Of a DNA stretch of 64,000 bases, positions 24,801-32,994 are shown piece after piece. The translations under genes were made by a program, and so were the position numbers. The stretch's first letter is position 1. Every line of letters starts with the position of its first letter. Source of the DNA: QHCE01 sp041743105 (GTDB lineage Bacteria > Actinomycetota > Actinomycetes > Mycobacteriales > QHCE01); contig JBGTNI010000050.1 of assembly GCA_041743105.1 (NCBI GenBank), positions 54,394 to 118,393 of the forward strand. Reading direction: 5' to 3'. The notes beneath the pieces are model-generated. The model was not told the origin of the DNA, ran no database searches, and saw nothing but the letters and a program-made list of their open reading frames with translations.

Positions 24801-25781
24801 GGTGGCGGCAAGGTTCATCGTGGCAAGAGCGTCGGCTGTGTCGCGAATTTCACGCTCTCCGCTGAGGAACACGAGGATGTCACCGGGGCCTTCGGCCGTC
24901 AGTTCGTTCACCGCGTCGCAGATGCCTTGCGCCTGGTCGCGGTCGATTTGCTCGTCCGGATCGGTCAGCGGCCGGTACCGCAGCTCGACCGGATAGGTAC
25001 GCCCAGACACTTCTAACACTGGAGCGCCGCCGAAATGGCGGGAGAACTTCTCCGAGTCGATGGTGGCGGAGGTGATGATCAATTTCAGATCAGGTCGCTG
25101 GGGGAGAAGTCGTTTCAGGTAACCGAGCAGAAAATCGATATTGAGGCTGCGTTCGTGCGCCTCGTCGATGATGATCGTGTCGTAGGCGTACAGCGACCGG
25201 TCTCGACCAGTCTCGGCCAGCAGGATGCCGTCGGTCATCACTTTGATGAGCGTTTCGTCACTAATCGTGTCGCTGTGCCGTACGACGTACCCGACTTGCT
25301 CACCCAGCTTCACCTGAAGCTCGGCGGCGATGCGTTCGGCCACCGTTGCGGCCGCGAGACGCCGGGGCTGAGTGTGTCCGATCCGACCCCGGATGCCGCG
25401 ACCCAGTCCGGCGCAGATCTTGGGTAGCTGGGTGGTTTTTCCGGATCCGGTCTCACCCGCGACGATCACTACCTGATGCGTATTGATCGCGTGCGCGATT
25501 TCATCCTTCCGCGCGCTTACCGGCAACTCTGCCGGATAGTCGATCGGGTTCAACGCCGCTAAAGCTTCGCGTCGAAGACCGGAGCGTTGTGCGGCGGTGT
25601 CGAGCTCGGCGCCGAGTCCGCGAAGCAGAACGGCTTGTTTGGCCTGATCGCTCTGGCGTCCAGCCGCGTCGAGACGACGACGAAGTCTACGTTCGTCGCG
25701 CAGCGACAGCTCAGGCAGTCGGATCGTGAGATCGGCAAGTGATGGAGTCACGGGGGATTTCTGTGGGATGAAGTAATCCAC
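21858..25781 (-). CDS. hrpA: ATP-dependent RNA helicase HrpA
   Basis: 1,307 residues, full length for HrpA. Walker A GETGSGKTTQ near residue 110, DEAH box in IIIDEAHERSLN, SAT motif in LIITSATID, and motif VI in QRAGRCGRVADG are present, then the winged-helix, OB-fold and the long C-terminal DUF3418 region. HrpA is a 3'-5' DExH RNA helicase implicated in resolving stalled or collided ribosomes in bacteria. GTG at 25781 is the first start. It stands alone on the minus strand, convergent with the VapBC module and divergent from the patatin-like gene. Confidence 0.95.
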   Translation of the reverse strand: MDYFIPQKSPVTPSLADLTIRLPELSLRDERRLRRRLDAAGRQSDQAKQAVLLRGLGAELDTAAQRSGLRREALAALNPIDYPAELPVSARKDEIAHAINTHQVVIVAGETGSGKTTQLPKICAGLGRGIRGRIGHTQPRRLAAATVAERIAAELQVKLGEQVGYVVRHSDTISDETLIKVMTDGILLAETGRDRSLYAYDTIIIDEAHERSLNIDFLLGYLKRLLPQRPDLKLIITSATIDSEKFSRHFGGAPVLEVSGRTYPVELRYRPLTDPDEQIDRDQAQGICDAVNELTAEGPGDILVFLSGEREIRDTADALATMNLAATDVVPLFARLSVSDQHRVFREHSKRRIVLATNVAETSLTVPGVRYVIDAGTARISRFSNRTKVQRLPIEPISQASANQRAGRCGRVADGICIRLYSAADFEKRAAFTDPEIVRTNLASVILRMIAFGLGDIAAFPFLDSPDRRAVATGIALLTELGALEDPHDRSLTDIGRRLARLPVDPRFGRMILAAQQHDCVREVLIVVAGMSIQDPREQPVEHQQAAAAHHARFADPHSELIAYLNLWNHLSQSRRQLSSSRFRKLCKTEFLHYLRVREWEDVFAQLRHIATELGLTLNDEAAGPQQIHRAVLAGLLSHVGRYDSQKREYQGARGARFALPRGSSLSKKPPTWIMAAQLMETSRLWARSAASIEPEWIEPLAGHLVKRQYSEPHWSSKRAAVMGYERVTLYGLPIVTQRPVNYATVDAPLARELFIRHALVEGDWSTRHEFFHANRRLLAEVEELEERSRRRGLAAGEDVLFDFYDQRIGVDVVSGRHFDSWWKRVRRTEPELLTFDPELVRDPKADVDPDDFPLVWSTSSGTNVPMSYVFSPGDADDGVTVDVPLAALGELRSDGLAWQVPGLRHEIITTLLRSLPKPIRRGFVPIPGYVSTLLDKLPDEPGAVLREIAAELSAMSGTAIGEDAWDLDSLPSHLRTTFRVCGDGGGVLAEGKDLAELRLRLHDRVSEVLATTLANTAGVERSELRSWDFGELPQRVEHDRAGFRLTGFPALIDNGDSVAIEVLRSETEQRKAMWAGTRRLLRLVVPAPTKPVADQLGLREKLLLSSGPHRGAQDLLEDCASGAVDVLMAATLAPVWNESDFVELCDQIRTGLPDALKRVVHAVVAVLTAASELESELRTQPHASLSAALDDIRAQRDRLYYRGFVTETGLARLPDLARYLRAARHRLQKLTDAPYRDDELMVQLHQLEATYRNARATASPEAASRLDEVRWMLEELRVSYFAQTLGTKYPISEKRVLRALDAAMEV

Positions 25782-25970
25782 GGTTGGACCGGATGGGGTC
25801 GGACACCTTTAGTCCAACGCTGCTTGCTAGTTGTTCGACGAGCAATAGCATACCCGGCGTCGAGGAGGCGCGGTCGATATCGGGATGGGTGGCCACCGCT
25901 GAGGAAGCGCCGCCGAAATGACGGATAATTTCAAATGCACCAAGCGTCTGGTGGTTGATAGCTTTGTTTC

Positions 25971-27242
25971 ATGACGCGGAGTCCGGTGGCCCGAGCCATG
26001 ATCGTCTTACCCACAACATGGACTCGTCCGATTGAACAGCTTTCCTACTCTGGAGGCGAGCAGTGGGAGCGACCCCCTTCGGAGATCCACGTTCCTGACC
26101 CATTACCAGCTGGTAGCCCGCCGCTGATCTGTGTGTTGGGTTCCAGTGGTTTCAAGGGGAGTTGGCAGGCCGGAGTGTGTGAGGTTCTGGAACAACTGGC
26201 TAACCCCGTGCGCTGGGATGTAGCCTCTGGTGGCACGATCCCGGGGCTGGCTTGCGCTGCTGGCATCAATCAACGTTGGCGGCGAATCATGAACGCTGGA
26301 GCCCCAAGTCATAAGGTTTTGCACCGAGTTCCTGGTTTACGGTGGTTTGAGCGCAAGAATCTCGATCTTGCGGGTATCTACGACCTTAGCGAGATCGAGA
26401 AATGGCTGGGGGCGTGGCTGGCGTGGGCCGGCGTCACCACATTTCGCGACCTGCGGTATCAACCTGGCGAGCCACGGCCAGCTGGTGTAACACACCGCGC
26501 CGGTATCAGCGTTATCATGTGGCGGACGAGGTTGTCGTTTCCGAGCAGGTGTACTCAGGAACAACTCCGCGATCCATCGTTTATTCATCAGGCATTTCGT
26601 TGGGCTTTCTTTGGGCGTCAATTCCCTTTCAAACAGTTTCGCCAGGTGTGGGTGCCAGACACCGTCGGGGAGCACTTACCATGGTTAGCCGACGAGATTG
26701 ATGACCATAGCCCAGCTTGGTGGGCGCGGGTCTCGATGAGCCAATGGCCGGCGTGCCTTTCTACAGTCCTACAAGATCCGGAAACGCTTCAGCTTATTTT
26801 CCTTACCGATGGCGGACATATCGATAACCAGCCCAGCCTATTCAACGATGGAAAGCCGGTATCGTTACCGCTTATTAATCCTCGTTTGGCGCAAAATCGA
26901 CGCCAGTTGAGTAGTTATCAACAAGAACGTGATACGCGACGGATGCCATATGGTCGTACGGTCCGTTTTGAAGTCACCGCTCAGACTCGATGGAGCGCGT
27001 TACAGGGACATCACCTCACATGGGCTGACCGGGATGCCATGTGGTTGTGCGGTATACAGCAAGGTCGGGAGCGTCTCCCTTACGAGCTGGAAGAATTGAT
27101 GTCCGGTTACTCAAACTCACACGAAGGTGGGCAGAAACGCGGGCAGCAATCGCTTATCGAAGTCCCCGTATTTCACGGTTTTCAAGCCATTGCGGCCGCT
27201 AGAAGACCCGGCACGAAAAACGTTTTCGGTCTCCGCAGCTAG
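25971..27242 (+). CDS. patatin-like protein with altered nucleophile elbow
   Basis: 423 residues. LICVLGSSGFKGSWQAGVCE corresponds to the patatin oxyanion-hole block (G-G-G-x-K-G-x-x-x-x-G). The nucleophile elbow, normally G-x-S-x-G, reads DVASGGTIPG, with no serine at the expected place. Much later FLTDGGHIDNQPSL matches the catalytic D-G-G/H block of patatin and cPLA2-like lipases. The middle part (about 160-290) is hard to align, so an undetected frame change there is possible. Base composition is visibly more AT-rich than the neighbouring hrpA, suggesting acquisition. If the serine is truly lost, it is a pseudoenzyme or uses the Thr. ATG 25998 is an alternative start. Confidence 0.6.
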   Translation: MTRSPVARAMIVLPTTWTRPIEQLSYSGGEQWERPPSEIHVPDPLPAGSPPLICVLGSSGFKGSWQAGVCEVLEQLANPVRWDVASGGTIPGLACAAGINQRWRRIMNAGAPSHKVLHRVPGLRWFERKNLDLAGIYDLSEIEKWLGAWLAWAGVTTFRDLRYQPGEPRPAGVTHRAGISVIMWRTRLSFPSRCTQEQLRDPSFIHQAFRWAFFGRQFPFKQFRQVWVPDTVGEHLPWLADEIDDHSPAWWARVSMSQWPACLSTVLQDPETLQLIFLTDGGHIDNQPSLFNDGKPVSLPLINPRLAQNRRQLSSYQQERDTRRMPYGRTVRFEVTAQTRWSALQGHHLTWADRDAMWLCGIQQGRERLPYELEELMSGYSNSHEGGQKRGQQSLIEVPVFHGFQAIAAARRPGTKNVFGLRS

Positions 27243-27287
27243 CGTCTACGATTTGCAGTGGGCGAGTCGTCAGGCATTTATGACTTA

Positions 27288-27650
27288 TCAGGCCTTGACC
27301 GTGGCGTTGCGATGGCGGGAGGACATGACCGCGTGAATATTGGTTTCTGCCCAGTCCGCGATCGCCCGGATCGGGGTGTGGAGGGACTGGCCCAGTGAGG
27401 TCAATGTGTATTCGACCCGCGGTGGCACCTCGGCATAGACATGCCGAGTCAACAGGCCGTCGCGCTCCATCGCGCGTAGCGTCTGAGTAAGAACTTTTGG
27501 GGTGACGCCACCGATCATGTCCCGCAATTGAGTGAACCGGCGCGATCCGTCGAGCAGACTCAGCACGACCAGCACCGACCACTTGTCGCCGATACGGTCG
27601 AGCAGCGTCCGGACGGGGCAGTTCGGGTTGAAGGCGTCTCCGGTCCACAT
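27288..27650 (-). CDS. HxlR-family winged-helix regulator
   Basis: 120 residues. NCPVRTLLDRIGDKWSVLVV, SLLDGSRRFTQLRDMIGGVT and PKVLTQTLRAMERDGLLTRH then YTLTSLGQSL are the characteristic HxlR blocks, with a single conserved Cys (residue 11) near the N-terminus as in redox- or quinone-sensing members such as HypR/QorR. It is divergent from the NmrA-like reductase gene and very likely controls it. Confidence 0.92.
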   Translation of the reverse strand: MWTGDAFNPNCPVRTLLDRIGDKWSVLVVLSLLDGSRRFTQLRDMIGGVTPKVLTQTLRAMERDGLLTRHVYAEVPPRVEYTLTSLGQSLHTPIRAIADWAETNIHAVMSSRHRNATVKA

Positions 27651-27740
27651 AGTTTCCTAAGGGTATCAATAGTACGTTGAAGTAACCAGTACCCGATGGA
27701 TAGTGTCGCTTCACAAGGACGTTCCCAGGAGGTTCTCGCT
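27651..27740. promoter_or_regulatory. divergent control region, HxlR / NmrA-like
   Basis: Between the two starts lies a dyad, GGGTAtcaaTAGTAC and its partner GTAACCAGTACCC (27660-27694), of the G-T-A-C-rich type bound by HxlR regulators. A clear ribosome site AGGAGGT (27727-27733) precedes the ATG at 27741. Confidence 0.45.
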
Positions 27741-28364
27741 ATGAAAATTGTGTTGTTCGGTGCCACCGGAATGCTCGGAAGCCGGGTAGCCGCGGAGGCC
27801 CGCGGGCGCGGTCATGAGGTCACCGGCGTCACCCGGAGTGGGAACGAGGACACCAGACCCGCGGACGCGGCCGACGCCGCTACAGTGGCCACATTCGCAG
27901 CCGGCCACGACGCGGTGGTGCTGGCGATCTCCCCGCAGGACGACGGCTCCGAGCCGACTGGCTTGCTGTTAGCCGCCGGACGCGCGGTGCTTGACGGGCT
28001 ACGCAAGGCGAGTGTTCGACGACTGATCGTGGTCGGCGGTGCGGGCAGTCTCGAGGTTGCCCCCGGCCTTCGGCTCGTAGACACCCCCGATTTTCCCGAC
28101 ATCCACAGGCGAAATGCGCTCGCCCAGACCGGCCTGTTCGACTTCATCAGAGCGCAGGCTGATGACCTCGACTGGACCTACATCTCTCCGGCCATGATCA
28201 TCGAACCGGGGGAGCGCACCGGGCGGTTCCGGCTGGGCGACGACCAACTTCTCACCGACGCAGCGGGCCACAGTCAGATCTCCGCCGAGGACTATGCGGT
28301 GGCTCTCATCGACGAGCTGGAGAAAGGTACGGCACTGCGGCGCCGCATCACTGTCGCCTACTGA
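27741..28364 (+). CDS. NAD(P)-binding NmrA/YwnB-like protein
   Basis: 207 residues from the ATG at 27741, chosen for its strong ribosome site; an upstream in-frame ATG has none. MKIVLFGATGMLGSRVAAEA contains the GxxGxxG Rossmann motif of atypical short-chain dehydrogenases (SDR_a5/NmrA-like). RRLIVVGGAGSLEVAPG, WTYISPAMIIEPGERTG and the C-terminal SAEDYAVALIDELE match the YwnB-type group linked to electrophile or quinone stress. The divergent HxlR regulator fits such a role. No catalytic Tyr-Lys pair is evident. Confidence 0.85.
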   Translation: MKIVLFGATGMLGSRVAAEARGRGHEVTGVTRSGNEDTRPADAADAATVATFAAGHDAVVLAISPQDDGSEPTGLLLAAGRAVLDGLRKASVRRLIVVGGAGSLEVAPGLRLVDTPDFPDIHRRNALAQTGLFDFIRAQADDLDWTYISPAMIIEPGERTGRFRLGDDQLLTDAAGHSQISAEDYAVALIDELEKGTALRRRITVAY

Positions 28365-28425
28365 CTCGCGACGCGGCAGGCACCTCGGGCGGCTGTCGCC
28401 GCACGTTCGTGCGATCCATCCAGTT

Positions 28426-29240
28426 TCACAGATCGTTACCGGCGTAGGAGAGGTTGAAACTTTTGTCGGTGAGCGGGAAGTCGGGGACGATCGTGTCCGC
28501 CAGCGCTACCGGCAAAGCCGGCCAGTTGAAAAAGGACCGATCTACGACCTTGACCCGCGTGAGGATGCCGCTGGCTCCCAGCTCGACGCGGTGGGTAATC
28601 GTGCCACGCCAGCCTTCCACTATCTCGACGCCAGAAACAGTTTCGGAGCTTCGCTGCGATGTGGCCCGGTCGCCGACCGTTCCAGGTGACAACTCCGGAA
28701 GCAAGCGGCGGAGGATAGCCGTGGAGGCCACGATCTCCGCAATACGGATCACAAGCGGGCAAGGACGTCACCATCGGTGTGGGTCGCGACACGCAACGCG
28801 TCACCGAGGTCGGTGAACGCATGGTCAGCTCGCGCGTCCCCGGAAAGACCGCTGGCACGAGCGACGTAGCCGACGTCGTTGCACAGCGCGCCGATATCGG
28901 CGACGTGGTTGTGCAGACGCTCCAGTTCCAGCAGCGCTGCCCCATCCGATGTGCCTCATGCGGGACGGCGTAGGCGAAGGCGTCTTAGACCGCAAGGCTG
29001 TAGGCGAGGGAGTGCCCGATGGCCGTGTCGCCGCTGATTCGTTCCGCCAACGCAAACGCGCTCGCCGGCGGAGCGCTGTTCGAACAGCTTTTCTATTCCT
29101 TTGTGGACATACCAGAGGCGGGCCTTGAGTTTTCTTTCCCGAGCGTGCATCGCTCGGCCTGCATATGGTTCCAGCCGTCGCGCACTAGGGTCACCCAGAG
29201 GACCGTAGTGCAGGGGATAAGAGTGGCGTTCACGGCAGTA
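28426..29240 (-). pseudogene. broken hydrogenase-like large subunit (HyfG/HycE-type)
   Basis: Minus-strand pieces in different frames line up with energy-converting hydrogenase large subunits: SYPLHYGPLGDP, LKARLWYVHKGIEKLFEQRS, then RISGDTAIGHSLAYSLAV, LLELERLHNHVADIGALCND and finally, in one 108-codon frame (28426-28752), EIVEGWRGTITHRVELGASG followed by VKVVDRSFFNWPALPVALAD and KSFNLSYAGNDL. At least three frameshifts separate them. The last Cys motif of true NiFe sites (DPCxxC) is absent at the C-terminus, as in hydrogenase-related complexes that lack the metal site. No partner subunits are nearby, so this is a relic. Confidence 0.75.
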
Positions 29241-29258
29241 TCTATCGATGTCGGATTT

Positions 29259-30614
29259 TTATGTACGTCCGATGACCTGCTGGATCTTCGAAGCGGCGTC
29301 AGCTGCCGCGTTGAGATCTTTAGTGTTTACCGCGGTTCGGAGTTGGTCCAGGTGGGCCTCTATGGTCTTGCGCCTGCCGGTTGAGTCATCGACTTCGTGC
29401 GCCACTCGGTTCCAGATGGTTTCGAGTATGGCCACGTCACCAGTCACGGCGGCCTTGTCGCCGGCGCCCTTGTCGACGATAAGTTGCCGGGTCCAAAGCT
29501 CGAAGCGAGCTAGATCGACATTGGCGACAGACCGGTACTGAAGTTGAATTTCCAGGCCGGCTCGGTCCACATCGAGGGCGGCCTGGCTGACGTTGGCGGC
29601 CTTGCGGACACCAACGGCTGTCTTGAGGGCGTTGAGTGCGTCGCTCATCTGCTGGTCGAGCAGTGCGGGCACGTCATCTTTCCGGTAGCTGCCCCAGGTG
29701 CTGACCAAGGCCCCGACGGTGGCCGAGATCTTGTTCCAGTCCTGGAATCGGGCCATATTGACGATGTCGTCGGCGCCGGTAGACAAGCTTGAGAGCTCAT
29801 CGGGTACCGCCTCTGACCGCGCGTCCACGGGTACTGCGACGGCGGCGGTGTAGAGCTCATCTTCAGATGCGACTCGTGCTCGAAATTCTCCGTAGCCGGG
29901 GGCGAAGGTCTTGTCCTCGATGGTGCCGTCCATGAGTTTCTCCTCGATCAGGATCGCTCCCTCGACGGGACCTCGTGGTCCGCCAACGGCGTCGGTGACG
30001 GATTTGACAGTGACCTCTTCGAATACGAAGCCAGGAATGTTCTCGGGCCGGTAGACGTCGCCCACCTTGGGTTTAGCGGGCATGATCATCCCGGGAGGGC
30101 CGTCTTTGCCGGCAAGCCAGGTGCCGTCGTGATCGGCGATGACACCTTTTTCGTAGTTGTCAACATTCTCGCCGAAGTACCAGACAGATCCGTCGTCGGC
30201 CTGTGCGTAGTAGTCGACTGCGACTTCCAGGACACGGCCGTTCTTATATGCAACAAACTGGGAGACCCGGTTCTCGATCTGCTTGCCTTTCCATGTGATG
30301 GTTTTGGTCTGGGGCAGCAGGGTGACTTCGAAGCGCAGTCGATCGCCGGCTTCCTCGCCGAGCTGGATGACCTGGTTGAGCTTGCTGATCGGGAACAGCG
30401 GGTTGGTAATCGAGGTGGGGTTGGAGAACGAGGGCTCTGCACGATCCACCCGGGCGCTTTCCGGGGCGAGTTTGACGTGGGCCTCGTTCACAGTCTTGGA
30501 TTCGCCGCACCCGCTTAGTAGGAGCGCGGCAACCAGTCCGAGGCCGAGCATTGTGGTGGTAGTGCGCCGCGTCAGACTTGGATCCCCCCGCCTGGTCTTA
30601 GGTTGGTGCTTCAT
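29259..30614 (-). CDS. conserved lipoprotein of unknown function
   Basis: 451 residues. A basic N-terminus and hydrophobic stretch end in the lipobox ALLLSGC, so the protein is exported and lipid-anchored. The first half contains NPLFPISKLNQVIQLGEEAG, WKGKQIENRVSQFVAYKNGR, DDGSVWYFGENVDNYEKGV and PGMIMPAKPKVGDVYRPENI, blocks I recognise as a conserved unnamed secreted family. The second half (from about residue 270) is helical and charged. It lies behind the broken hydrogenase-like gene on the same strand. No catalytic motif is evident. Confidence 0.75.
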   Translation of the reverse strand: MKHQPKTRRGDPSLTRRTTTTMLGLGLVAALLLSGCGESKTVNEAHVKLAPESARVDRAEPSFSNPTSITNPLFPISKLNQVIQLGEEAGDRLRFEVTLLPQTKTITWKGKQIENRVSQFVAYKNGRVLEVAVDYYAQADDGSVWYFGENVDNYEKGVIADHDGTWLAGKDGPPGMIMPAKPKVGDVYRPENIPGFVFEEVTVKSVTDAVGGPRGPVEGAILIEEKLMDGTIEDKTFAPGYGEFRARVASEDELYTAAVAVPVDARSEAVPDELSSLSTGADDIVNMARFQDWNKISATVGALVSTWGSYRKDDVPALLDQQMSDALNALKTAVGVRKAANVSQAALDVDRAGLEIQLQYRSVANVDLARFELWTRQLIVDKGAGDKAAVTGDVAILETIWNRVAHEVDDSTGRRKTIEAHLDQLRTAVNTKDLNAAADAASKIQQVIGRT

Positions 30615-30708
30615 GATGTTTCCTCTAGTCCTGGGTAATCGGAGCAGGCCAATGTCGGATGCAGCTCACCATGGCAGCCCGAACCTGAATGCACGTTGAG
30701 AGGAATGC

Positions 30709-31356
30709 ATGCTTCCTGAGAACTTTGTCTTCCTTGCCGCCGCGCTCAATCTGATCGGTGGCAGTGGTTACATTGTCGCCACGCTACGGGGGCAGGCTAA
30801 GCCGCATCGCGTGACCTGGGTTATATGGACGATCGCGGCATTCATTGCGTTCGCGGCTGAGATTTCCGACGGCGTTGGTATCGCAGCTTTGATGACCTTT
30901 GTAACCGGTTTTGGTCCAGCTGTAGTTGTAGCGGTCTCGTTCATCAGCCCTCATGCTTCATGGCGCATCAGCCGGTTCGATATTATCTGCGGCGGGCTTG
31001 CGCTGGGCGGGCTGGGTTTATGGGTGCTCACGCATACCAGCGCATTCGCGATGGTCTTCGCTATAGCCGCGGCTTTTATAGCCAGCATACCAACGCTGCT
31101 AAAAGCGTATAGCTATCCGGAGACCGAGAACAGTAGCGCATTTTGGCTTGGCGCTTCGTGCGCGGGAGTGACAATGCTGACATTGGATCACTGGAATCTT
31201 TCCCACAGCGGGTTTCCGGTATATGTAGCAGTCATCGACCTGGTGCTCGCCTCGCTGATCAGCTTCAAGCTTGGCACTCTGCTGAGCCGTGGAGGTCAGC
31301 CCCGGCCTGTGACGGCAGCTGTGCCAGGCTTACCCACCCGTCAGGAACGCACGTAG
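30709..31356 (+). CDS. polytopic membrane protein of unknown function
   Basis: 215 residues with about seven hydrophobic helices and a polar tail from residue 195. NLIGGSGYIVATLRGQAKPH followed by RVTWVIWTIAAFIAF, and later a second GLLHT/LLKAYSYPETEN-type turn, suggest two triple-helix units, reminiscent of SWEET/PQ-loop architecture but without a clear PQ motif. ATG at 30709 follows GAGAGGAATGC, with GAGAGG as ribosome site. It diverges from the lipoprotein gene across 94 bases. Confidence 0.6.
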   Translation: MLPENFVFLAAALNLIGGSGYIVATLRGQAKPHRVTWVIWTIAAFIAFAAEISDGVGIAALMTFVTGFGPAVVVAVSFISPHASWRISRFDIICGGLALGGLGLWVLTHTSAFAMVFAIAAAFIASIPTLLKAYSYPETENSSAFWLGASCAGVTMLTLDHWNLSHSGFPVYVAVIDLVLASLISFKLGTLLSRGGQPRPVTAAVPGLPTRQERT

Positions 31357-31474
31357 CACCGGATGAGCCCCGGAGGCCACTTCCCCCGCCGCGTCCCGCT
31401 CTCGGTGTCGGTGTCCTTGCGGCACTACCGCCAGGTTTGCTCGGGCCATGCTCGTTCCACGCAGCCAAGAAATT

Positions 31475-31497
31475 CCGCCCTACATAATGTAGGGCGG
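31475..31497. repeat. perfect 23-base palindrome, terminator or operator
   Basis: CCGCCCTACAT (31475-31485) and ATGTAGGGCGG (31487-31497) are exact reverse complements around one base. It sits 120 bases after the membrane gene and 144 bases before the ProB-like gene. As RNA it would need a loop of a few bases opened from the stem; as DNA it is an ideal operator. The rest of 31357-31640 shows no gene. Confidence 0.55.
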
Positions 31498-31640
31498 GTT
31501 ATCGTGGTCGCCATCTCGGTTGGTGCCAGGTCAATCCATGGCAGGATTGCACGCAAACGAGCGGGGGGATCGAGTCGGCATGGCGATAACAACGACAACT
31601 CTCAACCGTGACATCCAACTTCGTTCTTGACAGGGTCGGA

Positions 31641-32951
31641 ATGCGTTCCATCGTCGTGAAGATCGGTTCTAGTTCGGTAACCCGTGCTACGGGCCCTGAT
31701 CCTGTACTGCTCACCTCCGCGCTCGATGCCGCGATCAGTGCGCGCTCGATCGGGTGGAATGTCGCCCTCATTTCTTCTGGAGCAGTGTCGTCGGGGAGCG
31801 TGTATCTGTCCCGAACCCTCCGACTCAGACCCTCAAAACGGCTAGCCGCCGCTGTGGGCCAGCCGTTTCTTATGGACATCTATCGGTCAGTGTCGGAAAT
31901 ATCTGGGTCGCACGTCTGTCAGATACTCATCTCCGAAAGTGACCTCCACTCGCCAGCCGCGATGTCAGCACTTGCGTCCCTCCTTGACGAGTGCGCGCGA
32001 GCGGGGGTGGTTCCAATCCTCAACGGTAACGACGTCACTGACATGTTCGGCTCGGACAACGACGCTGTGGCGACGGGCATCGCGGTCGCCAGCGGCGCCG
32101 ACAAGCTCTTACTGCTCACCGATGTTCCCGGCGTCTATCGCGGGCACCCTGAAGAATCCGATCTGTTGACCGATCTGCCTGCCGATGGCCTGGGAAGCAT
32201 TCAGATATCGAAAACCGGAACGGGACGCGGGGGCATGGGCTCCAAACTGCGCGCCGCGGAACTGGCCGCGTACAACGGGATAGAGACACATATCGCCGAT
32301 GCGCGGACCTCCGACGTGATCACTCGATGCGTCAAAGGAGAGCGAATCGGGACCAGAATCTCCGCGGCCAGAACACGGTTTGCCGCGAACGATCGGTGGA
32401 TCGCAGGCATAGCTGTGAGCCATGGCGCTCTCGTCATCAACCGACAGGCGGAGGACAGTGTCCGCGCGGGTTCCAGTCTCTTCGCGTCCGGCATCAAGAA
32501 AGTGCACGGTGAGTTCAGGGCAGGCGATGTTGTGAGTATCGTGAGCCCCTCGGGAAAACTCATCGCCCGCGGCGCATGCCGAGTCTCCGCTGCGCTCCTC
32601 ATGCTTGTTCGGGCGATGCGGACCCAAGAAATTGCCGTGGTTCTGACTGAGGCGCTGTGGCAATTTCATGTCAGCGGTTTGCCTGATGGGGCGCGGGAAG
32701 ATTCGAAGCGCCCAGTAAACGAGATCGAGTCGCGTCCACAGGTTAGTCGTGCACTTGCCATAATTCGTGGGCAGGGCTATGAACGAACCCGGCAGCTGGC
32801 CCTTGAGATTATCGGTCTGTTCCCGAGCGCAACAGCGGGCGCTATGTTCGATCCAAAGATCGGAGACGGTACCGATTATCTGCGAGAGCAGTACAGCAAG
32901 CTGTCAAGTGACCTTAGTTTTGTCGATCGCAAACAGCTAGTTGTCTTCTAG
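31641..32951 (+). CDS. glutamate 5-kinase paralogue with PUA domain and extra C-terminus
   Basis: 436 residues from ATG 31641 (GTG 31608 in frame is an alternative). The amino-acid kinase domain has VVKIGSSSVTRAT, ALISSGAVSSG, ILNGNDVTDMFGSDNDAVAT and KTGTGRGGMGSKLRAAELAA, all glutamate-kinase landmarks. A PUA domain follows (RWIAGIAVSHGALVINRQAE, SSLFASGIKKVHGEFRAGDV). Standard ProB ends about residue 370; here some 70 further residues of unknown type follow (AIIRGQGYERTRQLALEIIG and on). No proA or obgE is near, so it is unlikely to be the housekeeping proline enzyme. It is followed 43 bases later by a tRNA-binding-domain gene, its probable partner. ATP-dependent activation of a carboxylate is the likely chemistry; the substrate is open. 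Confidence 0.8.
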   Translation: MRSIVVKIGSSSVTRATGPDPVLLTSALDAAISARSIGWNVALISSGAVSSGSVYLSRTLRLRPSKRLAAAVGQPFLMDIYRSVSEISGSHVCQILISESDLHSPAAMSALASLLDECARAGVVPILNGNDVTDMFGSDNDAVATGIAVASGADKLLLLTDVPGVYRGHPEESDLLTDLPADGLGSIQISKTGTGRGGMGSKLRAAELAAYNGIETHIADARTSDVITRCVKGERIGTRISAARTRFAANDRWIAGIAVSHGALVINRQAEDSVRAGSSLFASGIKKVHGEFRAGDVVSIVSPSGKLIARGACRVSAALLMLVRAMRTQEIAVVLTEALWQFHVSGLPDGAREDSKRPVNEIESRPQVSRALAIIRGQGYERTRQLALEIIGLFPSATAGAMFDPKIGDGTDYLREQYSKLSSDLSFVDRKQLVVF

Positions 32952-32994
32952 AGCTGATTTACTAACCCAGTATCCCTTCACGAAAGAGACACGT

